Below, piece after piece: positions 1 through 10,867 of a stretch of 38,831 nt of DNA. Source of the stretch: an uncultured Eubacteriaceae bacterium (GTDB lineage Bacteria > Bacillota > Clostridia > Eubacteriales > Eubacteriaceae). The DNA lies in the NCBI GenBank assembly GCA_937872065.1, contig CALMRA010000299.1, positions 1 through 38,831 on the forward strand, in the 5' to 3' direction. Below the pieces are notes generated by a model, which did no database searches, was not told the DNA's origin, and saw only the letters and a list, made by a program, of their open reading frames with translations. Both the position numbers and the translations under genes were made by a program. Position 1 is the stretch's first letter, and each line of letters opens with the position of its first letter.

Positions 1-1559
1 CTTGCCGCGCTGCTTGAAGCCGCGTCCTTCTGGGCCTGTGCGTCTGCCTGCTGCTGGAGCTGGTCGATCTTCGATTCGTCTGTCTGCAGCTGGCTGTAGA
101 TGTCGTTGCTGACGAGGGACTGCTGAGTCTGTGTCATTTTATCGTACTGAGTTCTGGCTGCCGTGACGGCATCCTTCTGGTCGAGCTTCGTCACGTTGCC
201 GATCTTTCTGACTGCGTCGCTGAAGGCTTCCGCCGTATCGTGATCTTCCTGTATGCTCTTCATTCGCGCTGTCGCGGAGGTGAGGACCGTCTTCGATTCA
301 TCTGGAACGAAGGCTTTTTCCTGATCGGAAAGCTTGTCGTAGGCCGACTGAATATCGTCAAGCTCGCTCTTCTGATCGACGCTGGTGATGTCGCCGATCG
401 TAGCGATTTTTGCGGTAACCTTATCGGCATTCGATTTAGCCGTATTCAGCTCGCTGATCTTCGTTTCTGCCGACAGCAGCTTCTTGTAGGTATCGTCCGA
501 GACCTTTGCCTGCTGAAGCGTATCGAGAGCGTCGTACAGGTTTCTGGCAGCCGTAACAGAAGCGCTCTGGTCAAGGGATGTGATGTCTCCGAGTGCGTTG
601 ATGGCTTTGTTGACGCTGTCTACGCTTGCGGTGTCCTTACGAAGCTTGGTCAGAGCAGACTGAGCGTTAACCAGCGTGCTGTATCCGGAAGAGGTAACAT
701 AGCTCTTCTGATTCTCTGTCAGCGCATCATAAGCGCTCTGGGCTGCTTCGACTGATTCCGCCTGATCCAGTTTTGTGATCGTACCCAGTGCTTCAAGCTG
801 AGAGGAGACTGTCGCAGCCGCTTCCCGGTCGCTCTTGTCTGCGCCCACGGCGTCTTCTGCATTTGTGAGCAGCTTGTAGGTATCCGACTCGATTAAAAGC
901 TTCTGCGAATCGGTCAGGCCGTTATAGGCCTTCCGAGCCGCTTCGACCTGATCCTTGTCGTCGCTGGTAATATCGTTTCCGAGTTTTTTGATCTTAAGTG
1001 CGACAGCATCGGCTGCGCTCTGATCCGTATTGGATGCTTTTTCAGTAACGATTGTTTCGCCTGCGGCCTTGTCTGCCACCGTCGAGGTATCGGTCTGCGT
1101 ACTGGATGCCGCGTTCTGCTGGGCGTCGCTTCTGTCAGAACCCGTATATTTGACGATTGTCATCGTTTTGGATGCGCTGACGCTGCTGCCCGTGACCTTC
1201 GCGATTACCTTCGTGCTTCCGGTCACATATCCGTCAGGAACCTCGTCAAGCGAATAGGTGTAGGTTCCGTCTTCAGTCGGAGTCGAGAGTTTCCCGTCCG
1301 ATCCTGTCGTTACGGTCGTTGTCGTGCTCTTCCCGTCCGCGTCTGTATAGGTCTGTTCAAGGGTTACGCCGCCTACCGCGCTGCCCGTCTGATCCTGAGT
1401 GATCAGTATCGGTACCGACTCGGAGGCAGGTGTAGAAGACATCAGATTTGCCGGACTCAGACTTTCTTTCAGTAGTCCGACATCCGGCTGTATCAAATAC
1501 CAGCCGACCGCCGCCGTAAATATGGCGGTCATTGTCAGAAAAATTTTCAGTTTCCGCAT
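1..1559 (-). CDS. Repeat-containing cell-surface protein (partial, C-terminus outside window)
   Basis: The minus-strand frame is open from an ATG at 1559 to the window edge, about 519 codons. AGGAGC lies just upstream of the ATG. Residues 3-22 form a hydrophobic segment that fits a signal peptide or anchor. Residues about 53-137 read like a Cna-B/SpaA-type beta domain, with GGVTLEQTYTDADGK and later DGTYTYSLDEVPDGY. From about residue 187 there are at least five degenerate helical repeats of 65-70 residues. Each starts with a (L/I)G-(D/N/T)-(I/V)T pattern followed by a (V)xAAxxxYDxLxxxQ(K/Q)xxV core. Such repeats occur in Gram-positive surface and S-layer-associated proteins, and the inferred role is stalk or spacer. 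The end of the visible part is Gln/Ala/Ser-rich. The C-terminal anchor cannot be seen and no enzymatic domain is visible. Confidence 0.8.
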   Translation of the reverse strand, partial: MRKLKIFLTMTAIFTAAVGWYLIQPDVGLLKESLSPANLMSSTPASESVPILITQDQTGSAVGGVTLEQTYTDADGKSTTTTVTTGSDGKLSTPTEDGTYTYSLDEVPDGYVTGSTKVIAKVTGSSVSASKTMTIVKYTGSDRSDAQQNAASSTQTDTSTVADKAAGETIVTEKASNTDQSAADAVALKIKKLGNDITSDDKDQVEAARKAYNGLTDSQKLLIESDTYKLLTNAEDAVGADKSDREAAATVSSQLEALGTITKLDQAESVEAAQSAYDALTENQKSYVTSSGYSTLVNAQSALTKLRKDTASVDSVNKAINALGDITSLDQSASVTAARNLYDALDTLQQAKVSDDTYKKLLSAETKISELNTAKSNADKVTAKIATIGDITSVDQKSELDDIQSAYDKLSDQEKAFVPDESKTVLTSATARMKSIQEDHDTAEAFSDAVRKIGNVTKLDQKDAVTAARTQYDKMTQTQQSLVSNDIYSQLQTDESKIDQLQQQADAQAQKDAASSSAA

Positions 1560-1757
1560 CGAAAGCTCCTTTGCTGCTTTGTTTAATAAAGCTGTTGTGA
1601 ATATTAACGAATTAGTCGCCAAAATAAATGCATTTCAGAAAATCAGGAATACTTAAGAAATAAAGCCTTTAAATCTTAAACTGTACTGCTGAATTTCATC
1701 TAAACGATTTGCGCAGGCAATAATAATGCTAATATCCCAGCCTGAATAGTTACTCTC

Positions 1758-1786
1758 AGTATAAATCAGGCGCAGCTCCTTGTAAA
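1758..1786 (-). promoter_or_regulatory. Putative promoter of the surface-protein gene
   Basis: On the minus strand, TTTACA (1786-1781) and TATACT (1763-1758) are separated by 17 bp. Transcription would start near 1750, leaving a leader of about 190 bases before the ATG at 1559. The rest of the 1560-1993 gap holds no convincing gene. It is AT-rich and contains several short palindromes. Confidence 0.45.
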
Positions 1787-1859
1787 TAAGTTCTTAATTA
1801 TTTCTTTTCGAAATATCTGAAGTATTACGAAAATGTATTAATAAAGAAATTTTAAGGGT

Positions 1860-1929
1860 TTGACGGTCAACTTTGAACGGTTGAACACTTACTAATCGGG
1901 TAAAAAGAAATAAGAGATTATTGTAATCT
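1860..1929. promoter_or_regulatory. Cluster of short palindromes in the divergent control region
   Basis: An 11-bp palindrome TTGACGGTCAA lies at 1860-1870, with a related GAACGGTTGAAC just after it. A perfect 6+6 inverted repeat AGATTA-TTG-TAATCT lies at 1915-1929. They sit upstream of a candidate -35 (TTGCAA, 1940-1945) and -10 (GATATT 1963-1968 or TATTAT 1965-1970) for the gene at 1994. They look like regulator binding sites. Which protein binds is unknown; the ribbon-helix-helix-like product encoded next door is one candidate. Confidence 0.3.
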
Positions 1930-1993
1930 TAAATAATCTTTGCAAACTATTAAAATGCGTGCGATATTATTTAAGATAGAGTGAAGGAGAATC

Positions 1994-2686
1994 ATGAAAA
2001 AGAGTATATATAGTTTGATGCTGTTTGACGAGATCGTCGAGAAGATCGATCAGATGGCATACGTGAATTATACGAATCGCTCTCAGCTCATCAACGAGAT
2101 TCTCGCAGAACATCTTGGACTGGTCACTCCGGAACAAAAGATACAGACGATACTGGAAACGCTCAAAGAAAATTTCAGCGATACGCTTTCGGTCAGCCAG
2201 GTCAATAAGAATTCCAGCATCCAGTTTGGAAAAAGTCTGAAATACAAGTACCGTCCGAAGGTCAAGTACAGTATCGAATTTGTCGGAGTCGGAGGTCAGA
2301 AGTATGCCGTTTTGAAAATCAGCTCCCGAACAAAATCCGTCGAACTGAATCATCACTTCGACGAGTTTTTCAGAATTATCTGCGAGCTCGAAGCGAAGCA
2401 TATTTCGAAAGACGAGATTATTTACGAAACTTCTGCGAATCACAAATTCGTTCGCGAATTCCGGGACGAGGGATCGGTTTCCCGGGATGTTAAGGAGGTA
2501 AGCAGCCTGCTTACGAATTATCTGAAGATGATCGATGCCGCCATGGATATTTATTTCGAACATGAAGGTTCCGACGTTGAAGGGGATATAAAGCAGTTGT
2601 ATCAGAATTATCTTGACAGCAAGCATCAGCCGCCTGCGAAAACGGCTGATACGAGGATGCTGACGCGGACGGCTTCCGCCCGCTGA
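1994..2686 (+). CDS. Ribbon-helix-helix-like protein upstream of clpB
   Basis: This is a 230-residue protein with GAAGGAGA four bases before the ATG. Residues 1-42 have the look of a CopG/Arc-type ribbon-helix-helix domain: a short strand (SIYSLMLF), a helix (DEIVEKIDQMA), a turn, and a second helix with the usual NRSQLINEILAEHL pattern. The remaining ~190 residues are mixed alpha/beta with no recognised motif, and the tail is Lys/Thr/Arg-rich. Only 44 bases separate it from clpB, with no terminator between, so the two are probably cotranscribed. I infer a DNA-binding regulator that may act on this locus. The C-terminal domain is not recognised. Confidence 0.7.
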   Translation: MKKSIYSLMLFDEIVEKIDQMAYVNYTNRSQLINEILAEHLGLVTPEQKIQTILETLKENFSDTLSVSQVNKNSSIQFGKSLKYKYRPKVKYSIEFVGVGGQKYAVLKISSRTKSVELNHHFDEFFRIICELEAKHISKDEIIYETSANHKFVREFRDEGSVSRDVKEVSSLLTNYLKMIDAAMDIYFEHEGSDVEGDIKQLYQNYLDSKHQPPAKTADTRMLTRTASAR

Positions 2687-2702
2687 ATATGATAGAATTC
2701 AG
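2683..2702 (+). promoter_or_regulatory. Small inverted repeat between the RHH gene and clpB
   Basis: CTGAAT (2683-2688) and ATTCAG (2697-2702) form a 6+6 inverted repeat with an 8-base spacer, overlapping the stop codon of the upstream gene. It may be a minor operator or mRNA hairpin, and the evidence is weak. No CIRCE element and no CtsR heptad repeat is visible upstream of clpB. Confidence 0.2.
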
Positions 2703-2730
2703 ATATGAGACATAAAGGAGAATTGAGTTT

Positions 2731-5436
<2,706 letters not shown>

Positions 5437-5463
5437 GACGACAGATTGATTCAATAGAATTTC

Positions 5464-5512
5464 AAAGACGCTGTATGGCCGGAGTATTCCGGCTGTACGG
5501 CGTCTTTTTTTT
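5464..5512 (+). terminator. Intrinsic terminator after clpB
   Basis: A long GC-rich hairpin (AAGACGC...GCGTCTT, inner arms GGCCGGA/TTCCGGC) is followed by eight T residues. Confidence 0.9.
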
Positions 5513-5622
5513 GAAATACGACAAAAAGCTATTTAAACGACAAGAGACGCTTTTTATATTTTCTTTTAATTACAACAGACTGTTTTCTGGAACGCTCTGA
5601 GAAATTTTTGCCTGAAACGCTT

Positions 5623-5641
5623 CTCAAATTAATAATTTAAG
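5623..5641 (+). promoter_or_regulatory. Palindromic candidate operator upstream of the fatty-acid operon
   Basis: CTCAAATTAATAATTTAAG is a 19-bp imperfect palindrome with 8 of 9 positions matching around a central A. It ends 10 bases before the candidate -35 of the acpP promoter. The AT-rich CAAATT/AATTT(G/A) character recalls MarR-type FabT sites, but it is not a clear FabT or FapR consensus match. The regulator is unknown and is not encoded in the operon. Confidence 0.35.
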
Positions 5642-5651
5642 TTAAAATTTA

Positions 5652-5680
5652 TTTACTTTTAATCCATTTGGACGTAAGAT
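5652..5680 (+). promoter_or_regulatory. Putative promoter of the fatty-acid synthesis operon
   Basis: TTTACT (5652-5657) and TAAGAT (5675-5680) are separated by exactly 17 bp, 51 bases before the acpP start. The stretch 5513-5731 is AT-rich and has no other recognisable feature besides the palindrome at 5623-5641. Confidence 0.5.
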
Positions 5681-5731
5681 AAGCGACATCGAAAACAGTA
5701 TATGTTTAGTAAATTCCCCCGGAGGTTAGGT

Positions 5732-5962
5732 ATGTTAGATAAAATTAAAGCGGTTATTGTAGAAGCGGTCAATGTGGATGAAGCACTTATCACGCCTGAA
5801 GCGAGCCTGAAGGAAGATCTCGGCCTGGACTCACTGGCGGCTATCGAACTGTCGATGGAACTCGAAACAGCCTTCGATGTAACGATCGAAGATGAAGAAC
5901 TTGAAGCGCTCGTTACGGTTCAGGATATCATGGACCTTCTGGAAAAGAAGCAGGCTGCCTGA
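5732..5962 (+). CDS. acpP: Acyl carrier protein
   Basis: This 76-residue acidic helical protein carries growing acyl chains on a phosphopantetheine arm attached to Ser34 in the LGLDSL motif. GGAGG at 5721-5725 is six bases before ATG 5732. An in-frame ATG at 5702 would precede that ribosome site and add ten unrelated residues, so it is rejected. It is the first gene of the fatty-acid operon and is separated from accB by a strong hairpin, consistent with ACP being needed in larger amounts than the enzymes. Confidence 0.96.
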   Translation: MLDKIKAVIVEAVNVDEALITPEASLKEDLGLDSLAAIELSMELETAFDVTIEDEELEALVTVQDIMDLLEKKQAA

Positions 5963-5999
5963 CCTTCTGCAGTAGAATTCACAAATTTAACGTTTAGTC

Positions 6000-6027
6000 A
6001 AAAGAGCCGGGAACTCCCGGCTCTTTT
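6000..6027 (+). terminator. Attenuating hairpin between acpP and accB
   Basis: A perfect 12-bp stem, AAAAGAGCCGGG/CCCGGCTCTTTT, has a four-base loop and a short T run. It lies inside the operon, 37 bases after acpP. No clear promoter follows it before accB at 6072, so it probably lets part of transcription through, or stabilises an acpP 3' end after processing. Confidence 0.7.
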
Positions 6028-6071
6028 CAGGTACATGCGGGACGCGGCACGATTCCGGCCCGTGGAGAATG

Positions 6072-6563
6072 ATGGATACGAAAAAACTCAGCGAATTAAT
6101 CGATCTGTTTTCGTCAAGTGATTTAACGAAGATGGAGCTTGAAGAAAACGGGATGCGTCTCTGTCTGAAGCAGAACGTCGGTACCCGGCGACAGTCGGGA
6201 CAGCGAAACATACAGATCCTGCCGGAGGAACAGACTCCGCTTATTTCAGCGCAGGATATGATAGAAAGCACGACAGCCGGTACAGATAACAGCGCGCCGG
6301 AGGATGCGGTTCAGGACGACTATGCAGAGCTGACGGCTCCCCTTGTCGGAACCTTCTATTCCGCTCCGGCGGAAGGAGCGGCTCCGTTTGTCAGCATCGG
6401 AGACCGAGTTGCGGAGGGCGACCCCGTCTGCATCATCGAAGCGATGAAGGTGATGAACGAGATTCATGCGCAGAAGCCCGGCGTGATTATAAGCTGTCTT
6501 CCTGCGGACGGAGACTTCGTCGAATTCGGACAGACGCTGTTTAAAATCGAGGAAGATCAGTGA
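6072..6563 (+). CDS. accB: Biotin carboxyl carrier protein of acetyl-CoA carboxylase
   Basis: This is a BCCP of about 163 residues. The N-terminal ~70 residues contain a helix and a charged, low-complexity linker. The C-terminal ~80 residues form the biotinyl domain, with EAMKVMNE whose lysine is biotinylated. The carboxybiotin carries CO2 from AccC to AccDA. Two adjacent ATGs (6069 and 6072) are possible; GGAG at 6064-6067 favours 6072. The stop overlaps the GTG start of accC (GTGA), indicating translational coupling. The biotin ligase and biotin importer genes lie at the end of the same operon. Confidence 0.95.
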   Translation: MDTKKLSELIDLFSSSDLTKMELEENGMRLCLKQNVGTRRQSGQRNIQILPEEQTPLISAQDMIESTTAGTDNSAPEDAVQDDYAELTAPLVGTFYSAPAEGAAPFVSIGDRVAEGDPVCIIEAMKVMNEIHAQKPGVIISCLPADGDFVEFGQTLFKIEEDQ

Positions 6564-7939
6564 TCCGAAGACTTCTTATCGCAAACCGCGGCGAAATCGC
6601 GGTTCGGATAATCAGGACCTGCAGACAGATGGATATCGAAACGGTAGCCGTCTATTCGACCGCCGACCGTGAGGCGCTGCATGTGCAGCTGGCGGATCGT
6701 TCCGTCTGTATCGGCGGTCCGAGAAGTGCGGACAGCTACCTGAATATCGGAAATATTCTATCTGCAGCCTGCCTGACCGGCTGTGATGCGGTTCATCCGG
6801 GATTCGGTTTCCTGTCGGAAAACGCAACCTTTGCGCGTACAGTCCGTGAATGCGGGCTGATATTTGTCGGACCTTCACCCGAACTGATCGAAGCGATGGG
6901 AGACAAGGCGACTGCGAAGAAGAAAATGCAGGAGGCCGGCATTCCGGTCGTTCCGGGATCTGACGGTGTTACCGAAGACTGGGAAGACGGACTGCGCGAA
7001 GCGCGCGCGGCGGGATTCCCGGTGATGATCAAGGCAAGCGCCGGCGGCGGCGGAAAGGGTATGCGTCTGTGCAGGAATGAAGATGACTTTCATCAGTCCT
7101 TCGATTCCGCTTCATCGGAAGCGCTTGCAGCCTTCGGCGACGGACGTGTGTATATAGAAAAATTTATCGAACGGCCCAAGCATATTGAGGTTCAGCTGGC
7201 CGCGGATCATTTCGGAAATGTGATTCATCTGTACGAACGGGACTGCTCGCTGCAGCGAAGAAATCAGAAGATGCTCGAGGAATCGCCTGCGCACTGTCTG
7301 ACGGGCGCGCAGCGGGAAAAGATCTGCTCGGACGCGGTTAAGGCAGCGAAATCAGTAGGCTACGATTCGGTCGGAACCATCGAATTTCTGCTCGATTCGG
7401 ACGGAAGCTACTATTTCATGGAAATGAATACCCGTATCCAGGTCGAACACACGATTTCCGAAGCGGTAACGGGACTCGATCTTGTCAGACTGCAGATCCT
7501 GGCTGCTCAGAATCAGCCTCTGGGAATCTCTCAGGAGGATGTCAGTCTGAAGGGCTGCGCCGTCGAATGCAGAATAAACGCGGAGGATCCGGACAACAAT
7601 TTTGCCCCGAGCCCCGGGAAAATCAGCTTCGTCAATCTCCCCGGCGGCAGAGGCGTAAGGATCGACACCGCGGTTTATCCCGGCGCCGAGATCCCGCCGT
7701 ATTACGATGCGATGATTCTCAAGCTGATCTGCTTTGACAGAACGCGTCTCGGCGCGATCCGGAATATGCGCACCGCGCTTGAAGAGCTGGTCGTTTCGGG
7801 GATCAAGACTAATACGGGCTTCCAGTATCTGCTGCTTCATCAGCCTCAGGTGCTTACCGGAAAATACGATACGCATATGATCGAAGATTTCGTCGAGCTG
7901 CTGGATAAGCGCAGAAAAGAACAGGAAGAAAGCGCATGA
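6560..7939 (+). CDS. accC: Biotin carboxylase subunit of acetyl-CoA carboxylase
   Basis: This ATP-grasp enzyme of 459 residues carboxylates the biotin of AccB with ATP and bicarbonate. The N-terminal domain begins with the typical RRLLIANRGEIAVRIIR. The glycine-rich ATP loop ASAGGGGKGM is at about 159-168. EMNTRIQVEHTISE, with the metal- and biotin-site residues, is at about 290-304. The start is GTG, overlapping the accB stop, and the stop overlaps the ATG of accD. Length and motifs are standard for the family. Confidence 0.97.
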   Translation: MIRRLLIANRGEIAVRIIRTCRQMDIETVAVYSTADREALHVQLADRSVCIGGPRSADSYLNIGNILSAACLTGCDAVHPGFGFLSENATFARTVRECGLIFVGPSPELIEAMGDKATAKKKMQEAGIPVVPGSDGVTEDWEDGLREARAAGFPVMIKASAGGGGKGMRLCRNEDDFHQSFDSASSEALAAFGDGRVYIEKFIERPKHIEVQLAADHFGNVIHLYERDCSLQRRNQKMLEESPAHCLTGAQREKICSDAVKAAKSVGYDSVGTIEFLLDSDGSYYFMEMNTRIQVEHTISEAVTGLDLVRLQILAAQNQPLGISQEDVSLKGCAVECRINAEDPDNNFAPSPGKISFVNLPGGRGVRIDTAVYPGAEIPPYYDAMILKLICFDRTRLGAIRNMRTALEELVVSGIKTNTGFQYLLLHQPQVLTGKYDTHMIEDFVELLDKRRKEQEESA

Positions 7940-8805
7940 ATATTTTCACAAGGCGCAGAAAGGAACTCGAAGCCTTTAAGCGGGCTGTACTGAACAGAAA
8001 GCGGGAGCATCAGACAGCACAGATCCCCGACAATCTGTTCGAGGCCTGTCCCTCCTGCGGAAAAAGCTATCTGCAGGACAAGCTGCAGGAAAATCTGTAC
8101 GTCTGTCCGGACTGTGGCTTCCATATCCGTATCGGCGCCCGCGAGCGTATTTCGCAGCTGTGCGATTCGTTCAGGGAAACAGACAAAACGTTCTGCGTCC
8201 CCGACAAGGACTTTCCCGGCTACAGCGAAAAGCTCGACAAGGCCCGTGACTTGACAGGTCTTCGCGACGCCTGCGTATGCGGCGTTGCGAAAATCGGGGA
8301 GCAGAGATTCATGCTCTGCGTCATGGATTCACGTTTTATGATGGGCAGTATGGGACAGACGGTCGGTGAAAAGATTGTCCGTACTGTCGAAGGTGCGATC
8401 AGAAGACATCTTCCCCTCGTAATTTTTACCACAAGCGGCGGCGCCCGGATGCAGGAAGGCATTCTGTCCCTGATCCAGATGGCGCGTACCTCTGCCGCAC
8501 TCGAAAAACTTTCCGAAGAACAGCTTCCGTATATTTCCATTCTGACCGATCCGACGACTGGCGGCGTCTCCGCAAGCTTCGCGATGCTCGCCGATATTAT
8601 TCTCGCGGAACCCGGCGCGCTTATCGGCTTTGCCGGCCGCCGCGTCATCGCGTCCACCGTCCGGGAAGAGCTGCCCGAAGATTTTCAGCGGGCGGAATTT
8701 CTTCTTGAAAAAGGTTTTGTCGACAGGATCGTCGACCGCAGAGATCTGAAAGACGAGCTTGGTGTTCTCCTGTCTCTGCATGAAAGGAGGCCGCTGTGGA
8801 CGTAA
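7936..8805 (+). CDS. accD: Acetyl-CoA carboxylase carboxyltransferase subunit beta
   Basis: This 289-residue subunit pairs with AccA to transfer the carboxyl group from biotin to acetyl-CoA, forming malonyl-CoA. A four-cysteine zinc ribbon is visible at C38, C41, C57 and C60 (CPSC...CPDC). The crotonase-fold core follows, with TTSGGARMQEG and TDPTTGGVSASFA. The start overlaps accC by four bases (ATGA), and accA begins inside its last codons. Confidence 0.97.
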   Translation: MNIFTRRRKELEAFKRAVLNRKREHQTAQIPDNLFEACPSCGKSYLQDKLQENLYVCPDCGFHIRIGARERISQLCDSFRETDKTFCVPDKDFPGYSEKLDKARDLTGLRDACVCGVAKIGEQRFMLCVMDSRFMMGSMGQTVGEKIVRTVEGAIRRHLPLVIFTTSGGARMQEGILSLIQMARTSAALEKLSEEQLPYISILTDPTTGGVSASFAMLADIILAEPGALIGFAGRRVIASTVREELPEDFQRAEFLLEKGFVDRIVDRRDLKDELGVLLSLHERRPLWT

Positions 8806-9782
8806 CAGCTGAAAATCCGTCCGTATCTGAAAATCCGTCCGGACTCAGAGAAGCGGAACGTCAGATTGCCGAGCTTGCCGAACATCAGTGCAGAGTCGGC
8901 GAAGGGACTCCGGAATGGGAAGATCTCGAGACGCAGATCAGGAAACTTCGCAAAGCCGCATTCGCGGATCTGACGCCCTGGGACAAGGTATGGCTTGCGC
9001 GCCATCCCTCTCGTCCGAAGGCGGAGGACTATATCGAACGTCTGTTCCCGGATCTGATCGAGCTTAAGGGCGACCGCTGCTTTGCGGACGATCCTGCTCT
9101 GATCGGCGGAGTCTGCGAATTTGACGGCCGTCCTGTCACTGTGCTCGCACAGGCGAAGGGACGCAGCACGGCGGAAAATATCCGAAGATCCTTCGGGATG
9201 ATGCATCCGGAAGGCTACAGGAAGGCGATGAGACTGGCCCGCCAGGCGGAAAAGTTCAGACGGCCGGTGATCACGCTTATCGATACCTCGGGCGCTTATC
9301 CCGGAAAGGGAGCTGAAGAACGAGGTCAGGCGCAGGCGATCGCCGAATGTCTGAAGCTGTTCTCTGGTCTGAAGACGCCGGTCATCGGCATCGTTCTTTC
9401 GGAAGGCGGCTCCGGAGGCGCGCTTGCGCTGTCCGTATGCGACCATCTGGCCATGCTCGAACATGCGGTCTATTCGGTGCTGTCACCGGAAGGCTTCGCA
9501 AGCATCCTGTGGCGTGACGAAAGCCGTGCGGAGGAAGCGGCAGGTGTTATGGAGCTTACGGCTCAGGATCTGAAGAAAAAAGGTGTGATCGACTCGATTA
9601 TCCGGGAACCTCTCGGCGCACATAATGATTTCAATTATGTCTGCAGCCAGATTGACGAAATGCTGCGCGAACAGCTTGCCGGATTGAGCCGGAAAAAGCC
9701 TTCGCAGCTTTCTGCAGACAGACTCAGACGCATCCGCAGCTGGGGAATTGACAGCCGCAGGCAGAGAACGGAACAGGAATGA
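8796..9782 (+). CDS. accA: Acetyl-CoA carboxylase carboxyltransferase subunit alpha
   Basis: This 328-residue partner of AccD has the crotonase fold, with IELKGDRCFADDPALIGG, a TLIDTSGAYPGKGAEERGQ segment and SEGGSGGALAL. The first ~15 residues are a non-homologous, Pro/Ser-rich lead. The start is GTG 8796, supported by AGGAGG a few bases upstream and by overlap with the accD end. The stop overlaps the fabH ATG (ATGA). Confidence 0.96.
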   Translation: MDVTAENPSVSENPSGLREAERQIAELAEHQCRVGEGTPEWEDLETQIRKLRKAAFADLTPWDKVWLARHPSRPKAEDYIERLFPDLIELKGDRCFADDPALIGGVCEFDGRPVTVLAQAKGRSTAENIRRSFGMMHPEGYRKAMRLARQAEKFRRPVITLIDTSGAYPGKGAEERGQAQAIAECLKLFSGLKTPVIGIVLSEGGSGGALALSVCDHLAMLEHAVYSVLSPEGFASILWRDESRAEEAAGVMELTAQDLKKKGVIDSIIREPLGAHNDFNYVCSQIDEMLREQLAGLSRKKPSQLSADRLRRIRSWGIDSRRQRTEQE

Positions 9783-10867
9783 ATCAGACAATAAAAAAAT
9801 ATCCGGCTATGACCGGCTTCGGCCACGCGCGTCCTGCGCGTTCAGTGTCGAACGACGAGCTGAGCCGGTTTATGGAGACGTCGGACGAATGGATCCGCAG
9901 CAGGACCGGAATCGAACGACGCAATATATCGGAAACTGAAGATACGGAAAAGCTTGCGGAGCAGGCTGCCCGCGCGGCCATCGAGGATGCCGGAATTGAC
10001 ATACAGAAAATCGGACTCATCGTCTGCGCGACCATCACGTCGGCCAACCGGTCGCCCAGCACCGCCTGTCTCGTTCAGAAGGCGCTGGGACTTAATGATA
10101 ATCAGACCTTCGCCTTCGATATCAGCGCTGCCTGCTCGGGCTTTCTGTTCGGACTTCGGACAGCGGACGCAATGATGCAGTCCGGCGATATCGAAGCAGC
10201 CCTCGTGATCGGAGCCGAAAATCTGTCGAAATTTATCGACTGGTCGGACAGAAGCACGGCGGTTATCTTCGCAGACGGCGCCGGAGCCGCGGTGCTGACG
10301 AAAAGCGGCAGCCGTCCTCTTGTCCATTTTTCGCGGACAGCGGGAGACGACGAAGGCACGATCCGGATCAAGGCCCGGGGCCCTCAGCCTTTCGGCCCGG
10401 GTCCGGTAACGGATCCTGCAGGCTTTATCGAAATGAACGGCGGAGATACCTTCAAATTTGCGGTTTCCGCGATGGAGGAATCGGTAAGACAGGTTCTCGA
10501 CACTGCCGGCTGTACAGTCGGCGATATCGACTGGATCGTTCCGCATCAGGCGAACAGCCGGATTATCGGAGCGGTGACCCGCAGGATGCGCCTGCCGAAG
10601 GATCGCGTTTATATCAATATCGACCGCTGGGGCAATACCTCGGCGGCAAGCATACCGATCGCCCTGTCAGAGATGCGCGAAAGCGGAAAGCTCGCAGACG
10701 GGGACAGGATCATCCTGACCGGCTTCGGCGCCGGTTTTTCCTGGGGCGCCGCACTGGCCGAGATCGGGACCCGGGCTTCCGCTTCGGAAACAGCAGGAGC
10801 GCGGGTATCGGAATCAGATGGACCGGAAGCTGCCGGCCCGGAAGGATCAGACACAATACATGATTAA
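9779..10867 (+). CDS. fabH: Beta-ketoacyl-ACP synthase III
   Basis: This enzyme condenses acetyl-CoA (or a branched primer) with malonyl-ACP to start fatty-acid synthesis. The thiolase-fold catalytic triad is visible: C119 in DISAACSGF, H256 in VPHQAN and N286 in RWGNTSAAS. The SDEWIRSRTGIERR motif typical of FabH is present near residue 35. The catalytic body ends near residue 330. A low-complexity tail of about 30 residues rich in Ala, Ser, Gly and Glu follows, making it longer than usual FabH (about 320-330). The tail overlaps the start of fabK. Confidence 0.95.
   Translation: MNQTIKKYPAMTGFGHARPARSVSNDELSRFMETSDEWIRSRTGIERRNISETEDTEKLAEQAARAAIEDAGIDIQKIGLIVCATITSANRSPSTACLVQKALGLNDNQTFAFDISAACSGFLFGLRTADAMMQSGDIEAALVIGAENLSKFIDWSDRSTAVIFADGAGAAVLTKSGSRPLVHFSRTAGDDEGTIRIKARGPQPFGPGPVTDPAGFIEMNGGDTFKFAVSAMEESVRQVLDTAGCTVGDIDWIVPHQANSRIIGAVTRRMRLPKDRVYINIDRWGNTSAASIPIALSEMRESGKLADGDRIILTGFGAGFSWGAALAEIGTRASASETAGARVSESDGPEAAGPEGSDTIHD

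Noticed and set aside
1850-1885. CtsR-like repeat upstream of the clpB unit
   Set aside because: GTCAAA-like motifs are present, but spaced by 13 bp instead of the 10 bp of the CtsR heptad pair.
5702-5731. Upstream start for acpP
   Set aside because: The ribosome site lies after this ATG, and the added residues do not belong to ACP.
8685-9464. Long antisense open frame opposite accD/accA
   Set aside because: The plus strand is a clear, conserved enzyme; the antisense frame is a by-product of its codon pattern.
9842-10546. Long antisense open frame opposite fabH
   Set aside because: It has no start signal and mirrors the coding strand of fabH.
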